From Candidatus Kaiserbacteria bacterium RIFCSPHIGHO2_02_FULL_55_25 (GTDB lineage: Bacteria > Patescibacteriota > Minisyncoccia > Phycocordibacterales > UBA2100): a stretch of DNA of 49,705 nucleotides. Within the stretch, counting starts at the first letter, position 1. Each line of letters begins with the position of its first letter. The notes beneath the pieces are model-generated. The model ran no database searches. It saw nothing but the letters and a program-made list of their open reading frames with translations, and had not been told where the DNA came from. This document shows, one piece after another, positions 37,601 to 45,619 of this stretch. The stretch spans positions 89,626 to 139,330 of the forward strand of contig MFLL01000001.1 of assembly GCA_001781335.1 (NCBI GenBank). The letters are read 5' to 3'. The translations under genes and the position numbers were made by a program.

Positions 37601-37745
37601 GTTGTATATGAGCCCATTGAAGGGCTTTGGCCTAAAAGGCCGTTAAATGTGTCGAACTATCTCGGGACAGGTTCACGCTGGAGAGCTCTACGCGCGGCCT
37701 TGGTAATCCCAAGACAAAACCAATGAGAGAGAGTCTGACTGGAAG

Positions 37746-37774
37746 AGTGTATCAGATACTTCCCCGCTTGTCAA
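37746..37774 (-). promoter_or_regulatory. promoter TTGACA-17-TACACT upstream of the DEAD-box helicase
   Basis: -35 at 37769-37774, -10 at 37746-37751; implies a ~140-nt leader. Confidence 0.65.
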
Positions 37775-37789
37775 CAGCGGGAGAAACGC

Positions 37790-37927
37790 CTACTTTCCGC
37801 GGCCGTGGACCTGCTTGCGGCGGGGTTTGCGCGCGGCGAGCATCGCCTGCTTTGCGGCGAGGCGCTTCGCGGTTTTACGCGAGCGGGTCTTCTTTCTGCG
37901 TATATCTACGTCAGGTCTTTTTGCCAT
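37790..37927 (-). CDS. small highly basic protein (45 aa), not in the ORF track
   Basis: MAKRPDVDIRRKKTRSRKTAKRLAAKQAMLAARKPRRKQVHGRGK*. Confidence 0.5.
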   Translation of the reverse strand: MAKRPDVDIRRKKTRSRKTAKRLAAKQAMLAARKPRRKQVHGRGK

Positions 37928-37955
37928 GCGCGCGATTATAGCACATACTCCCGTG

Positions 37956-38654
37956 ATGACGAGCGACGGCTACCCTGTCCGTATCAACAAATACATTGCC
38001 TCACGCGGGATTGCTACTCGCAAGGACGCCGACACCCTTATCGAGAAAGGGCTCGTGACGATAAACGGCCGCAAGGCGGTTCTGGGCGACAAAGTGCAGG
38101 AGGCCGACAAAGTCGAGGTAAAAGGCGCTCGCACCAAGTACCGCTATTTTGCGTACAACAAACCATCCGGAGTCATTACCCATTCCCCGGAAAAAGGCGA
38201 GACCGATATTATGCGAAGCATTCCGCTTCGCTCCGTCTTCCCCGTCGGACGGCTCGATAAGCGCTCATCGGGCTTGATTATCCTTACCGATGATGCGCGC
38301 GTGACGGATAGACTCCTCAATCCCGAATACACTCACGACAAGGAGTACCGCGTAACGACCCACGAACCGTTGCCGAATAATTTCAAAAAGGTTTTGGAGC
38401 GCGGTGTGGACATCGGCGGATACGTCACCAAGCCCTGCGAAGTGGAAATCCGTTCCGACAACAAATTTTCGATAACGCTCACCGAGGGCAAGAAGCACCA
38501 GATACGCAGGATGTGCGACGTGATGAAAACGAGCGTCGCTGAGCTACAGCGGGTGCGCGTGATGAACATAAAGCTGGGCACGCTCAAGCCCAACGAATAC
38601 CGCGAGCTCAAAGGGCAGGAGCTTGATCAGTTTCTGAAGGCAATCGGTCTTTGA
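37956..38654 (+). CDS. RluF/RsuA-type pseudouridine synthase
   Basis: S4 domain RINKYIASRGIATRKDADTLIEKG, VFPVGRLDKRSSGLIILTDD, KKHQIRRM. Confidence 0.94.
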   Translation: MTSDGYPVRINKYIASRGIATRKDADTLIEKGLVTINGRKAVLGDKVQEADKVEVKGARTKYRYFAYNKPSGVITHSPEKGETDIMRSIPLRSVFPVGRLDKRSSGLIILTDDARVTDRLLNPEYTHDKEYRVTTHEPLPNNFKKVLERGVDIGGYVTKPCEVEIRSDNKFSITLTEGKKHQIRRMCDVMKTSVAELQRVRVMNIKLGTLKPNEYRELKGQELDQFLKAIGL

Positions 38655-39600
38655 TGGTGTTGAGGGTCTTCTTTACCTGCCCGATGCTCTCGGGTTCGAG
38701 CAGTGATATCGGAGTGGCTGTGACGCCCGCCTTTTTCAGAGCGGCAAGTTTTTCTGCGACAACCTCCGGCGACACCATGTCCGTCTTCGTGAGAAAGACG
38801 TGTTCTTCTTTTTTCAGGAGTTCAGGATTGTACTCGCCCAGTTCGGTACGCACGAGATTGTAGTCGCGCACGATGTCCTCGCTTTCGGAAGAGACGAGGT
38901 GAAAAAGCGTCTTGGTGCGCTCCACATGCTTGAGGAATTTCACGCCGAGCCCTTTGCCCTGCGACGCACCTTCGATAAGTCCGGGGATGTCGGCGAGGAT
39001 GATTTCGTAGTACGCGCCGAGGTGCGGCTCGAGCGTCGTGAAGGCGTAATTGGCCACGCGACTGCGCGCGGCCGTCAGCTCATTGAGCAGACTCGATTTG
39101 CCGGCGTTCGGCAAGCCGATGAGTCCGATGTCGGCCACGAGACGCAGTTCGAGTTTGTAGTTTGCGATATCGCCGGTGGTTCCCTCTTCGGACTCTTTCG
39201 GCGTCGTATTCGTCGACGAACGGAATTTGAAATTCCCCCGCCCGCCCTTGCCTCCGCCCGCCACGAGCAAGCGCTCACCGGGCTCGATGATTTCCTTCAC
39301 AAAACCGGTGTCGAGATTGGTGATGCGCGTCCCCGCCGGCACCCTGAGCACGAGGTCCACACCTGCGCGACCGTCGATGAACTGGCCGCGGCCGTCTTTG
39401 CCGTCCTCGGCATGTATCTCTTTTTTGTTGGCATAAAACGACAGCGCGTTGATATCCGTGCATCCCTCAAAATATATGTTGGCTCCACGCCCGCCGTCGG
39501 CACCCGTAGGACCCTGCGCCAAGCGCACCTTTTGGAAGGCGACCGCACCCTTGCCGCCGTTGCCCGCACAGAGCCGGATTGTGACCTCATCTATCAACAT
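38608..39600 (-). CDS. obg: GTPase Obg/CgtA
   Basis: Obg fold VTIRLCAGNGGKGAVAF; GLIGLPNAGKSSLLNEL; DIPGLIEGA. Confidence 0.96.
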   Translation of the reverse strand: MLIDEVTIRLCAGNGGKGAVAFQKVRLAQGPTGADGGRGANIYFEGCTDINALSFYANKKEIHAEDGKDGRGQFIDGRAGVDLVLRVPAGTRITNLDTGFVKEIIEPGERLLVAGGGKGGRGNFKFRSSTNTTPKESEEGTTGDIANYKLELRLVADIGLIGLPNAGKSSLLNELTAARSRVANYAFTTLEPHLGAYYEIILADIPGLIEGASQGKGLGVKFLKHVERTKTLFHLVSSESEDIVRDYNLVRTELGEYNPELLKKEEHVFLTKTDMVSPEVVAEKLAALKKAGVTATPISLLEPESIGQVKKTLNTIKDRLPSETDQAPAL

Positions 39601-39609
39601 GGCAGCATG

Positions 39610-39852
39610 CTACCACAGACGGACCAATTTCAATTTTTTCCCCCTACTCAACTTTTTTATCGCCGCTTCTCGCTTCTGGGCCGCGCTGCGATCGCGGGAT
39701 TGTTCCGAATACACTATCCGTTTCGCGCCGTGCGCTCGTGTGTAGTTGCCGCCCGTGCCCTTCTTGTGCTCCAAAAGCCGCCGCTTCAAATCAGTAGTCA
39801 CCCCCGTATAGAGCGTCCCGTCGCCGCATTGCAATAGGTAGACGAAATACAT
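39610..39852 (-). CDS. GIY-YIG endonuclease-domain protein (80 aa)
   Basis: MYFVYLLQCGDGTLYTGVTTDLKRRLLEHKKGTGGNYTRAH. Confidence 0.93.
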   Translation of the reverse strand: MYFVYLLQCGDGTLYTGVTTDLKRRLLEHKKGTGGNYTRAHGAKRIVYSEQSRDRSAAQKREAAIKKLSRGKKLKLVRLW

Positions 39853-39854
39853 TG

Positions 39855-40226
39855 CTAGCCGAGGAAAAAGACGAGATAGACGCCCACTGCGGCGACCGTG
39901 ACGCCCATAAGCGCGAGCGTTGAGCGGCTCCAAGGCCTGACCATCGCGTGCAATCGCTCCGGTGCCAGAATGTAGAGCGCACCCTTGATGAGGATTGCCC
40001 ACCCTATCACCTTCACAAACGTTCCGAGCCAATCACTGCCGGCATCGCTGAAGACGATGAGCGCGCCGCCCAACACGAGAAGTGCTCCGACGACAAAAGT
40101 CATTGCACGGTTCTTGAATAAATCTTTCAGAATCATCCCGAGCGTCTTCTGGTGCGTTACGACGAATACACCGCTGACGATAAAGTACGCCCCGAGCACT
40201 TTTGCTATCAATATTGCTGTTTCCAT
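39855..40226 (-). CDS. small multi-pass membrane protein
   Basis: four hydrophobic segments. Confidence 0.7.
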   Translation of the reverse strand: METAILIAKVLGAYFIVSGVFVVTHQKTLGMILKDLFKNRAMTFVVGALLVLGGALIVFSDAGSDWLGTFVKVIGWAILIKGALYILAPERLHAMVRPWSRSTLALMGVTVAAVGVYLVFFLG

Positions 40227-40382
40227 AGGTACAGATTCGTAATGAATTGCTAATGAATAATGCAAACTACCACCCAATTATACAGGGATTTTCCGGCGTA
40301 CAGACGAGATGCTGGGTATGACGAATTTCTCTAGTGTTCCAGCGAATGAAATATAGCGAACGGGCGTCTGGTACGACGCTCT

Positions 40383-40871
40383 CTAACGCCGGACACTTTG
40401 GTATCTGAGCCTGTCTCTTATAACGAGCACTCTGAGGTCTCCATCCATCATTTCGTTGATTTGCAGGTGCCTCGGAAGAATAAACATATCTTCGTTGTCC
40501 GGCTCGTTTCTTCCCGCCGGCACGATGTAGACGTTGCCGCTTTCGGGATTCTTTCCGAGCATGACTCGTATCCCCTCGCCTCGGCATCTGTCCAGAAGAG
40601 TATCCACGGGAGTGGTATAGCCCGGGAATTCGCGGTCGGTAGCAATCATTTTTGTGTGCACTTCGAGTTCTATACCGGGAAAAGGAAAACTTTCGCGGCT
40701 TTCGCTCATTTCCGCGGCGGAGGACATGAATCTCGCTGCATTTTCGTTCAGCATGTCCCGATATGAGAAGCCCTCGATTGCTTTTTGCATGCGCCTTGCT
40801 TCCTCCTTCTCATCTCTGTGGTCGTTTAGACCCTCGTTCACCGCACGCCTATTCTCGGGATTCTGTCTCAT
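40383..40871 (-). CDS. hypothetical protein (162 aa)
   Basis: ORF trimmed to MRQNPENRR...; TACACT 7 nt before ATG. Confidence 0.65.
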   Translation of the reverse strand: MRQNPENRRAVNEGLNDHRDEKEEARRMQKAIEGFSYRDMLNENAARFMSSAAEMSESRESFPFPGIELEVHTKMIATDREFPGYTTPVDTLLDRCRGEGIRVMLGKNPESGNVYIVPAGRNEPDNEDMFILPRHLQINEMMDGDLRVLVIRDRLRYQSVRR

Positions 40872-40911
40872 GTGTGTCAGTGTAGCCCAAAAATCACTAG
40901 CCGAGTGTTTG

Positions 40912-40931
40912 GCCTGCCTGCGCAGGCAGGC
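40912..40931. repeat. 20-bp perfect palindrome GCCTGCCTGCGCAGGCAGGC (intergenic copy)
   Basis: identical to the core of the uvrB palindrome at 21246-21269. Confidence 0.9.
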
Positions 40932-40953
40932 GACGTTGGAACTACCGTCGCCT

Positions 40954-41253
40954 TCAGATAGTAAAGGCGGTGAGGACGACGATACCGGTGATGACGGCGA
41001 AGGCTCCGAGTGTCTTTGTGAAAAACTCCACCGCCTCGCGCTTCTGCCCATCCAAGTACATGAGAACGGGCTGGAAGAAGAAGATATAGCCCATGAAGGC
41101 GACCGAACAGACGAGCAGACTCAGCATTGCCATTGGTGCGAGTATAGTGTCCGGCTTGTCTCTGACGAGGGCGGGGCCGTAGCTAATGAGGAGAACGATG
41201 AAGACGATGTAGAGGCCTGCAACCAGCGCATTGAAATACGGATTCCTAGTCAT
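40954..41253 (-). CDS. small membrane protein (99 aa)
   Basis: three TM segments; TATAGT 6 nt before ATG. Confidence 0.7.
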   Translation of the reverse strand: MTRNPYFNALVAGLYIVFIVLLISYGPALVRDKPDTILAPMAMLSLLVCSVAFMGYIFFFQPVLMYLDGQKREAVEFFTKTLGAFAVITGIVVLTAFTI

Positions 41254-41312
41254 ACTTTGACTATACCAAACCCAACCGTCTGAGGTATTCGAAAAGTGGT
41301 ACTCTATGTTGT

Positions 41313-42110
41313 ATGACTGGCAGTGGCGAACGGCCCCAACCTCCGAATATCGATGAGATACTCAAAAGGGCGGCAATGGACGACGGTTGGCTAGAGTCGA
41401 TTGTTGCGCCGAAAGAGAAAATTATTACTCCATCGGAAGTTGAGGATGCGTTTCGGTACACTCCCTTGCAACAAGGCGCGGTACTTGCGGCAGAAGGCAC
41501 TGTAATTTCCGATGCTACCGGCCGCGCCGCATTGACGCTGCCAAATCACGAGTTGGTCGCAGCGCTCCGCGCCGCTGATTCTCGGATAAGTGCGTTCGAC
41601 GAGCGTTTACTCAGGCGAGACACGCACGGTAGACTCGTCACGCAAGGAAGGAGCACTGATGTTACGTACAATATAAATGTTTCGATGCCGCTTGCCGCCC
41701 AAGTGCTGCAAGATTTTCCCAGCCAAGAGTCACTGCTCGGCCGCGGCATTGCAGCTTCTATCAACGGACCTGTCTACGATGGAAAGAACCTCCTGGTGAG
41801 GGACATCCGACATATATTGCGTTTGGGTGATGAGAAAGGTGAGAAAGGCACGCTGCTCGCGTGGGTTGGTCGCGATAGCGAGAACGTGCCTGGCCTACAT
41901 GATCGCATCAATCAGTTCCTGATAAGCGGTCAGCAGGGTTTGAGAACACAAATTAGTCCTGAAGTAGCGCGAACAATATTTCCGGTGCTCTTAATTTACA
42001 ATAAGTCAAAAGTAAAAGCAGCGGGTGGTTATTTCTATGTTTTACCTAGTGATCCGGCAGAGCGCGAGAAATGCATACTAAAAGCGTACATTGCGCCCCG
42101 CCCCGAATGA
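41313..42110 (+). CDS. hypothetical protein (265 aa)
   Basis: long ORF with plausible composition; lone plus-strand gene of the block. Confidence 0.65.
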   Translation: MTGSGERPQPPNIDEILKRAAMDDGWLESIVAPKEKIITPSEVEDAFRYTPLQQGAVLAAEGTVISDATGRAALTLPNHELVAALRAADSRISAFDERLLRRDTHGRLVTQGRSTDVTYNINVSMPLAAQVLQDFPSQESLLGRGIAASINGPVYDGKNLLVRDIRHILRLGDEKGEKGTLLAWVGRDSENVPGLHDRINQFLISGQQGLRTQISPEVARTIFPVLLIYNKSKVKAAGGYFYVLPSDPAEREKCILKAYIAPRPE

Positions 42111-42137
42111 GATTGAAAAACATCAGAGGCAGCGGTT

Positions 42138-42389
42138 TTAACGATGAATACACCCAGCCCAGCAACATGGCCGGCGCATGCCGCCTTTGAGTTTCGAGAG
42201 TCCTTTCTTGACACGGATATCCCTCGTCTCCGCTTTCTTGCCCGACGTAACCCAGCAAATCCACTCGTTGCGTGCGAGCGGGGTGATGTCTTCCCATAGT
42301 GCCCGCGCCGCAGGCACCGAGGTAAGGGCCTTCCGCAAATCCTCCGGCATTTTGTGTACGGTCCCACCGCCGATACTTTTTTCGATCAT
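42138..42389 (-). CDS. YdeI/OmpD-associated family protein
   Basis: MPEDLRKALTSVPAARALWEDITPLARNEWICWVTSGKKAETRDIRV...GGMRRPCCW. Confidence 0.8.
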   Translation of the reverse strand: MIEKSIGGGTVHKMPEDLRKALTSVPAARALWEDITPLARNEWICWVTSGKKAETRDIRVKKGLSKLKGGMRRPCCWAGCIHR

Positions 42390-42447
42390 GCGGTAATTCT
42401 ATCAAATCGGGTCTGGGCGACGTTGGAATCGTTTTGACAAGAGAAAT

Positions 42448-42849
42448 TTACAATATAAGTCCTTTTACTTTCTCAACTATCATATCGCGCGCTCCGACGA
42501 CAGATATTTGTCCGTAACCCGGATCGGGCACGTCCCACGTAACAAGTTTGGGCGAATTCTTGAGATAACCCGGTATGGGACCGCGGGGCAAAGGACCGGT
42601 GAGTATTACTGTATCGGCACCCTCTACCATTTCGGGCGTCAGCTGCGTGATGACGTTGGTCGTGATGTCCAACCCGATATCCTTCATGGCGGCAATCGGT
42701 TCAGCCGAGACGGCAGACAGGAGTTTGCCCGCATCATCTGTATATACGCCTGCCGTAGAGACCTGATCATCCAGGACAAGCGATTTGAATATGGCGCCCG
42801 CCATCTGACTGCGATTTATGTTACCCTGGCACACAAAAAGAATTTTCAT
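42448..42849 (-). CDS. low-molecular-weight phosphatase-like protein
   Basis: N-terminal ILFVCQGNINRSQMAGAIF matches the LMW-PTP loop; C-terminal WDVPDPGY. Confidence 0.85.
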   Translation of the reverse strand: MKILFVCQGNINRSQMAGAIFKSLVLDDQVSTAGVYTDDAGKLLSAVSAEPIAAMKDIGLDITTNVITQLTPEMVEGADTVILTGPLPRGPIPGYLKNSPKLVTWDVPDPGYGQISVVGARDMIVEKVKGLIL

Positions 42850-42861
42850 ACGGACTGGGTG

Positions 42862-42881
42862 TTTGGTACGATGTTGGAACC
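42862..42881 (+). repeat. intergenic motif copy GTTTGGTACGATGTTGGAAC
   Basis: identical 20-mer at 43728-43747; related sequences near 40931, 42419 and 42919. Confidence 0.8.
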
Positions 42882-42930
42882 ATTTTGAGAGAACAGAGCC
42901 AATTTTAATCCGTCATGGACGATGTTAGAA

Positions 42931-43695
42931 CTATTCTGTCTCCACCTCCTTTCTTATGGAATCCCATCGCATTGTCGGGTCGTTTATGTAGCTGCAGATG
43001 AGCTCTAGTTTCCTCTTTGCGTCCTCATCTCCGCGAAAAGGAATAAAAAAACGACTAACCCCCGCTTCTTTTTGTACACGCATCGTCCGGTTGGGATTTT
43101 GATAAGCCATTGAAATGACTGTTGCCCCCCTCTTGAAAAATGCTGACAGCTTCTTGTTCTTGTCATTATCGTATTTAAGAAACGCTGTATCTTCGCTCGG
43201 CTTATGCCCGATGACACCATCGCGCGTCACGATAAAATCAATCTCACTGTCTGACCCCATGCTTGAGTAATGATCCCCGGTCGAGACCATGAACATGCCG
43301 GGTGCCCCTACGGGGTGATTGTGGATCGTAAATCTTGCCTCTTCAGACTGCTCAACCGTTTTCCCTACAGCGTCGTCCCGATACTTTTTATCATACTCGG
43401 AATAATTCGGTACAGTAGCGATTCTCTGACCTGTGGCAAAATGTAAATCTCCTTCAAAATCGTATATCATGTTCTCAAAATTGAGTGTTCCGAGTGATTC
43501 GAGGGCACTTGGCGTTACTGTCCTTTGCAGGATGTACGTCCGAGGATTGCTTCCAATTGCCTCAGCGCCTTTCTCAAAGGCTTCTTTGTGCAAATCCTCA
43601 GCGATTTGAGACAAGTCGCTTTTTACGACTCCCCGTTCAAGAGTACTGGACTTTCTTACCCTGTCTCCTGTATTTCGACCTATCTCCATTTCCAT
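42931..43695 (-). CDS. hypothetical protein with possible JAMM/MPN-like HxH...SxxD motif
   Basis: ARFTIHNHPVGAPGMFMVSTGDHYSSMGSDSEIDFIVTRDGVIG; TATAGT 6 nt before ATG. Confidence 0.6.
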   Translation of the reverse strand: MEMEIGRNTGDRVRKSSTLERGVVKSDLSQIAEDLHKEAFEKGAEAIGSNPRTYILQRTVTPSALESLGTLNFENMIYDFEGDLHFATGQRIATVPNYSEYDKKYRDDAVGKTVEQSEEARFTIHNHPVGAPGMFMVSTGDHYSSMGSDSEIDFIVTRDGVIGHKPSEDTAFLKYDNDKNKKLSAFFKRGATVISMAYQNPNRTMRVQKEAGVSRFFIPFRGDEDAKRKLELICSYINDPTMRWDSIRKEVETE

Positions 43696-43727
43696 ATGAA
43701 AACTATAGCAGACCTTACGGGTTGGGG

Positions 43728-43747
43728 GTTTGGTACGATGTTGGAAC
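43728..43747 (+). repeat. intergenic motif copy GTTTGGTACGATGTTGGAAC
   Basis: identical 20-mer at 42862-42881. Confidence 0.8.
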
Positions 43748-43749
43748 GG

Positions 43750-44283
43750 CTATGAATTTCGGAGGTAGGGAGCAAACCAGTTCCTTAGGCGTTTTTTGAG
43801 TTCTGGACTCTTGTAATCCTCAAAGGTTATTCTCTTGCGGCATTGGGGCGAGCCACATTGGCATTCCAGTATCCAACCGGGTCGAGTCTCAAAGGTTCCA
43901 TAATCACAGGTAACTTCTTCGCCATTGTTTATGTTACGAATCGCGCACCATACCCCATTGGACAACAAACCTGCGTTCGGATTACAGCTATGATTGATAT
44001 ATCCCCCCTGATGATCCTCATGCAATGGCGCATGGAGAATGTATGCGTCCCAGCCAATGCAAAGATTGCATTCATACCCAGTGACAGATTCGATAACTTC
44101 GATGAAGGCGCGATTGATAGTCGGCCCAAGTTCAACTACAACAACCTCTCCCTCGGCAATATCTCGCACTGCCACCAAACCAACTCCTGCAATCTTACTT
44201 TGCCCCAAAGCAACTGCCGGTGAGAAATGAGGCTTCGGGAGTGAAAAAAGATAGTCTCTGATTTTCTTCTCGATCTCATTCAT
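43750..44283 (-). CDS. SET-domain protein with post-SET cysteine cluster
   Basis: GVGLVAVRDIAEGEVV, GGYINHSCNPNAG, NNGEEVTCDYGTFE, CQCGSPQCRKRI; TATAGT 6 nt before ATG. Confidence 0.88.
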   Translation of the reverse strand: MNEIEKKIRDYLFSLPKPHFSPAVALGQSKIAGVGLVAVRDIAEGEVVVVELGPTINRAFIEVIESVTGYECNLCIGWDAYILHAPLHEDHQGGYINHSCNPNAGLLSNGVWCAIRNINNGEEVTCDYGTFETRPGWILECQCGSPQCRKRITFEDYKSPELKKRLRNWFAPYLRNS

Positions 44284-44306
44284 AGTTAAACTATACAGTA
44301 CCGGAC

Positions 44307-44375
44307 TGGGGGACATGGATTCGAACCATGATTCACAGCTCCAAAGGCTGCTGTCCTACCATTAGACGATCCCCC
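44307..44375 (-). tRNA. tRNA-Gln (anticodon TTG)
   Basis: GGGGGAT acceptor, GCAGC-CTTTGGA-GCTGT anticodon arm, CATGGTTCGAATCCATG T-arm, GTCCCCCA. Confidence 0.92.
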
Positions 44376-44430
44376 AAACTCTGTAACTCCATGAGAATAA
44401 CAAATACTGAGCGATATTCCACATCTCTAT

Positions 44431-44454
44431 TTGCTAATTCAATTGAATAAGCAA
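44431..44454. promoter_or_regulatory. operator copy 1 TTGCTAATTCAATTGAATAAGCAA
   Basis: near-perfect palindrome 10 nt before the ArsR-type ATG. Confidence 0.85.
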
Positions 44455-44464
44455 CAATGGTGAC

Positions 44465-44734
44465 ATGGCTGATAGAATAGTCGAGCTTGAGAAAACACTG
44501 AAAGCGCTCGCGAACAAGCGGCGACTTGCCATCGTCCGATATCTGCTCGTACATAAACATGCGTCCGTAACGGAGCTTGCCTCGCACCTGAAGCTCTCCA
44601 TTGCGGCAACGTCAAGACATTTACGACAACTTGCGAACGCCGACCTGGTAGATACCGAACAAGTCAGCACAACGGTCAACTATTCCCTTTCCAAAGATTC
44701 TGGTCTCATTGCGGCACTTCGTCTCATTCATTAG
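44465..44734 (+). CDS. ArsR-type winged-helix regulator
   Basis: LEKTLKALANKRRLAIVRYLLVHKHASVTELASHLKLSIAATSRHLRQLANADLVDTEQ; no cysteines. Confidence 0.9.
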   Translation: MADRIVELEKTLKALANKRRLAIVRYLLVHKHASVTELASHLKLSIAATSRHLRQLANADLVDTEQVSTTVNYSLSKDSGLIAALRLIH

Positions 44735-44752
44735 TGAACCACGGCACCGGCT

Positions 44753-44784
44753 ATACTTGCTAATTCAATTGAATTAGCAAGTAT
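44753..44784. promoter_or_regulatory. operator copy 2, 32-bp perfect palindrome ATACTTGCTAATTCAATTGAATTAGCAAGTAT
   Basis: contains the operator-1 core; upstream of the 44932 membrane gene. Confidence 0.87.
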
Positions 44785-44931
44785 TAACTGTGAGAGAGAC
44801 GCCCGATGCGGGTTACAAAACCCGTTGGCGGTTGTAGCCGAAATGCGTGTCGCAAGGTATGAATCGCGCAGAATTTCAAGCGCCAACGTGCGTGTATCCA
44901 GCATGTACCTAAGAGTGATACTATGGGAGAA

Positions 44932-45177
44932 ATGAACAAGCACGTTAAACGCGCGATGGTGTTCGCCGCCGCCATCATCTTCATTGCGTTGGGAGTGGTC
45001 GGACTTGCGCTTCCATTCTTGCAAGGTTTTCTCTTTCTCGCCATCGGCCTCATTCTGCTTTCTATCGCTTCACCGACTGCGCGCGAATGGATAGAACATC
45101 ACACCCGCAAATTCCCAAAAGTGCACGCGTTCGTGCAGAAAGTGGAGAAACGTATCACCGATATCATCGGCGAGTAG
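44932..45177 (+). CDS. small two-TM protein (PGPGW/DUF454-like)
   Basis: AMVFAAAIIFIALGVVGLALPFLQGFLFLAIGLILLSIASPTAREWIEHH. Confidence 0.72.
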   Translation: MNKHVKRAMVFAAAIIFIALGVVGLALPFLQGFLFLAIGLILLSIASPTAREWIEHHTRKFPKVHAFVQKVEKRITDIIGE

Positions 45178-45190
45178 ATATCCTGTGAAC

Positions 45191-45577
45191 TTAGTCGCCG
45201 AAGTTGAAAGGCGGCGAGTCCTGACTCGGCACGGGCGAGCAGTTGATAGCTGAATCCCCTTCGTTGAGCGTGACTGTCTCACCGCGCGCGGTGAATATCA
45301 CCCCGCCACCCTCGTATCGCACGCCGGACGCCGCATCTTTTTTAACAAGTGTGACCGCAGGCGGATACACGGCGCCCGCGCTATCGGGGGCGATAGCGAT
45401 AGTGCTCATGTCGAGAGCAGGTGTCATGGTAAACGTCACACGCTCGTCGCACTCATATGAGTATGTGCCGAAGTTGTCGGCCGCCGGTGTGCCCGCGCTT
45501 CCCTTTTGGTTATACAAAATCGCTCCGATAAGAAGTGCGAGAACAACGATACCCGCCCACAGATAGATTTTATTCAT
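45191..45577 (-). CDS. membrane-anchored MliC-like (C-type lysozyme inhibitor) domain protein
   Basis: N-terminal TM, then YECDERVTFTM...VTLVKKDAASGVRYEGGGVIFTARGETVTL resembling the MliC SGxRY pattern. Confidence 0.68.
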   Translation of the reverse strand: MNKIYLWAGIVVLALLIGAILYNQKGSAGTPAADNFGTYSYECDERVTFTMTPALDMSTIAIAPDSAGAVYPPAVTLVKKDAASGVRYEGGGVIFTARGETVTLNEGDSAINCSPVPSQDSPPFNFGD

Positions 45578-45619
45578 GCTTTCAGTATTGGCCAAATCCC
45601 CAATCGAGTCAAAGCCCGC

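Noticed and set aside
38800-39837. 345-aa plus-strand ORF
   Set aside because: Antisense to obg and the GIY-YIG gene; shadow ORF.
40929-43752. Integron attC sites for the intergenic motif
   Set aside because: GTTGGAAC does not fit the GTTRRRY / RYYYAAC core rule and no integrase was seen in the window.
44753-44784. 32-bp palindrome as a transcription terminator
   Set aside because: AT-rich with no T-run and shares its core with the promoter-proximal copy at 44431; operator explanation fits better.
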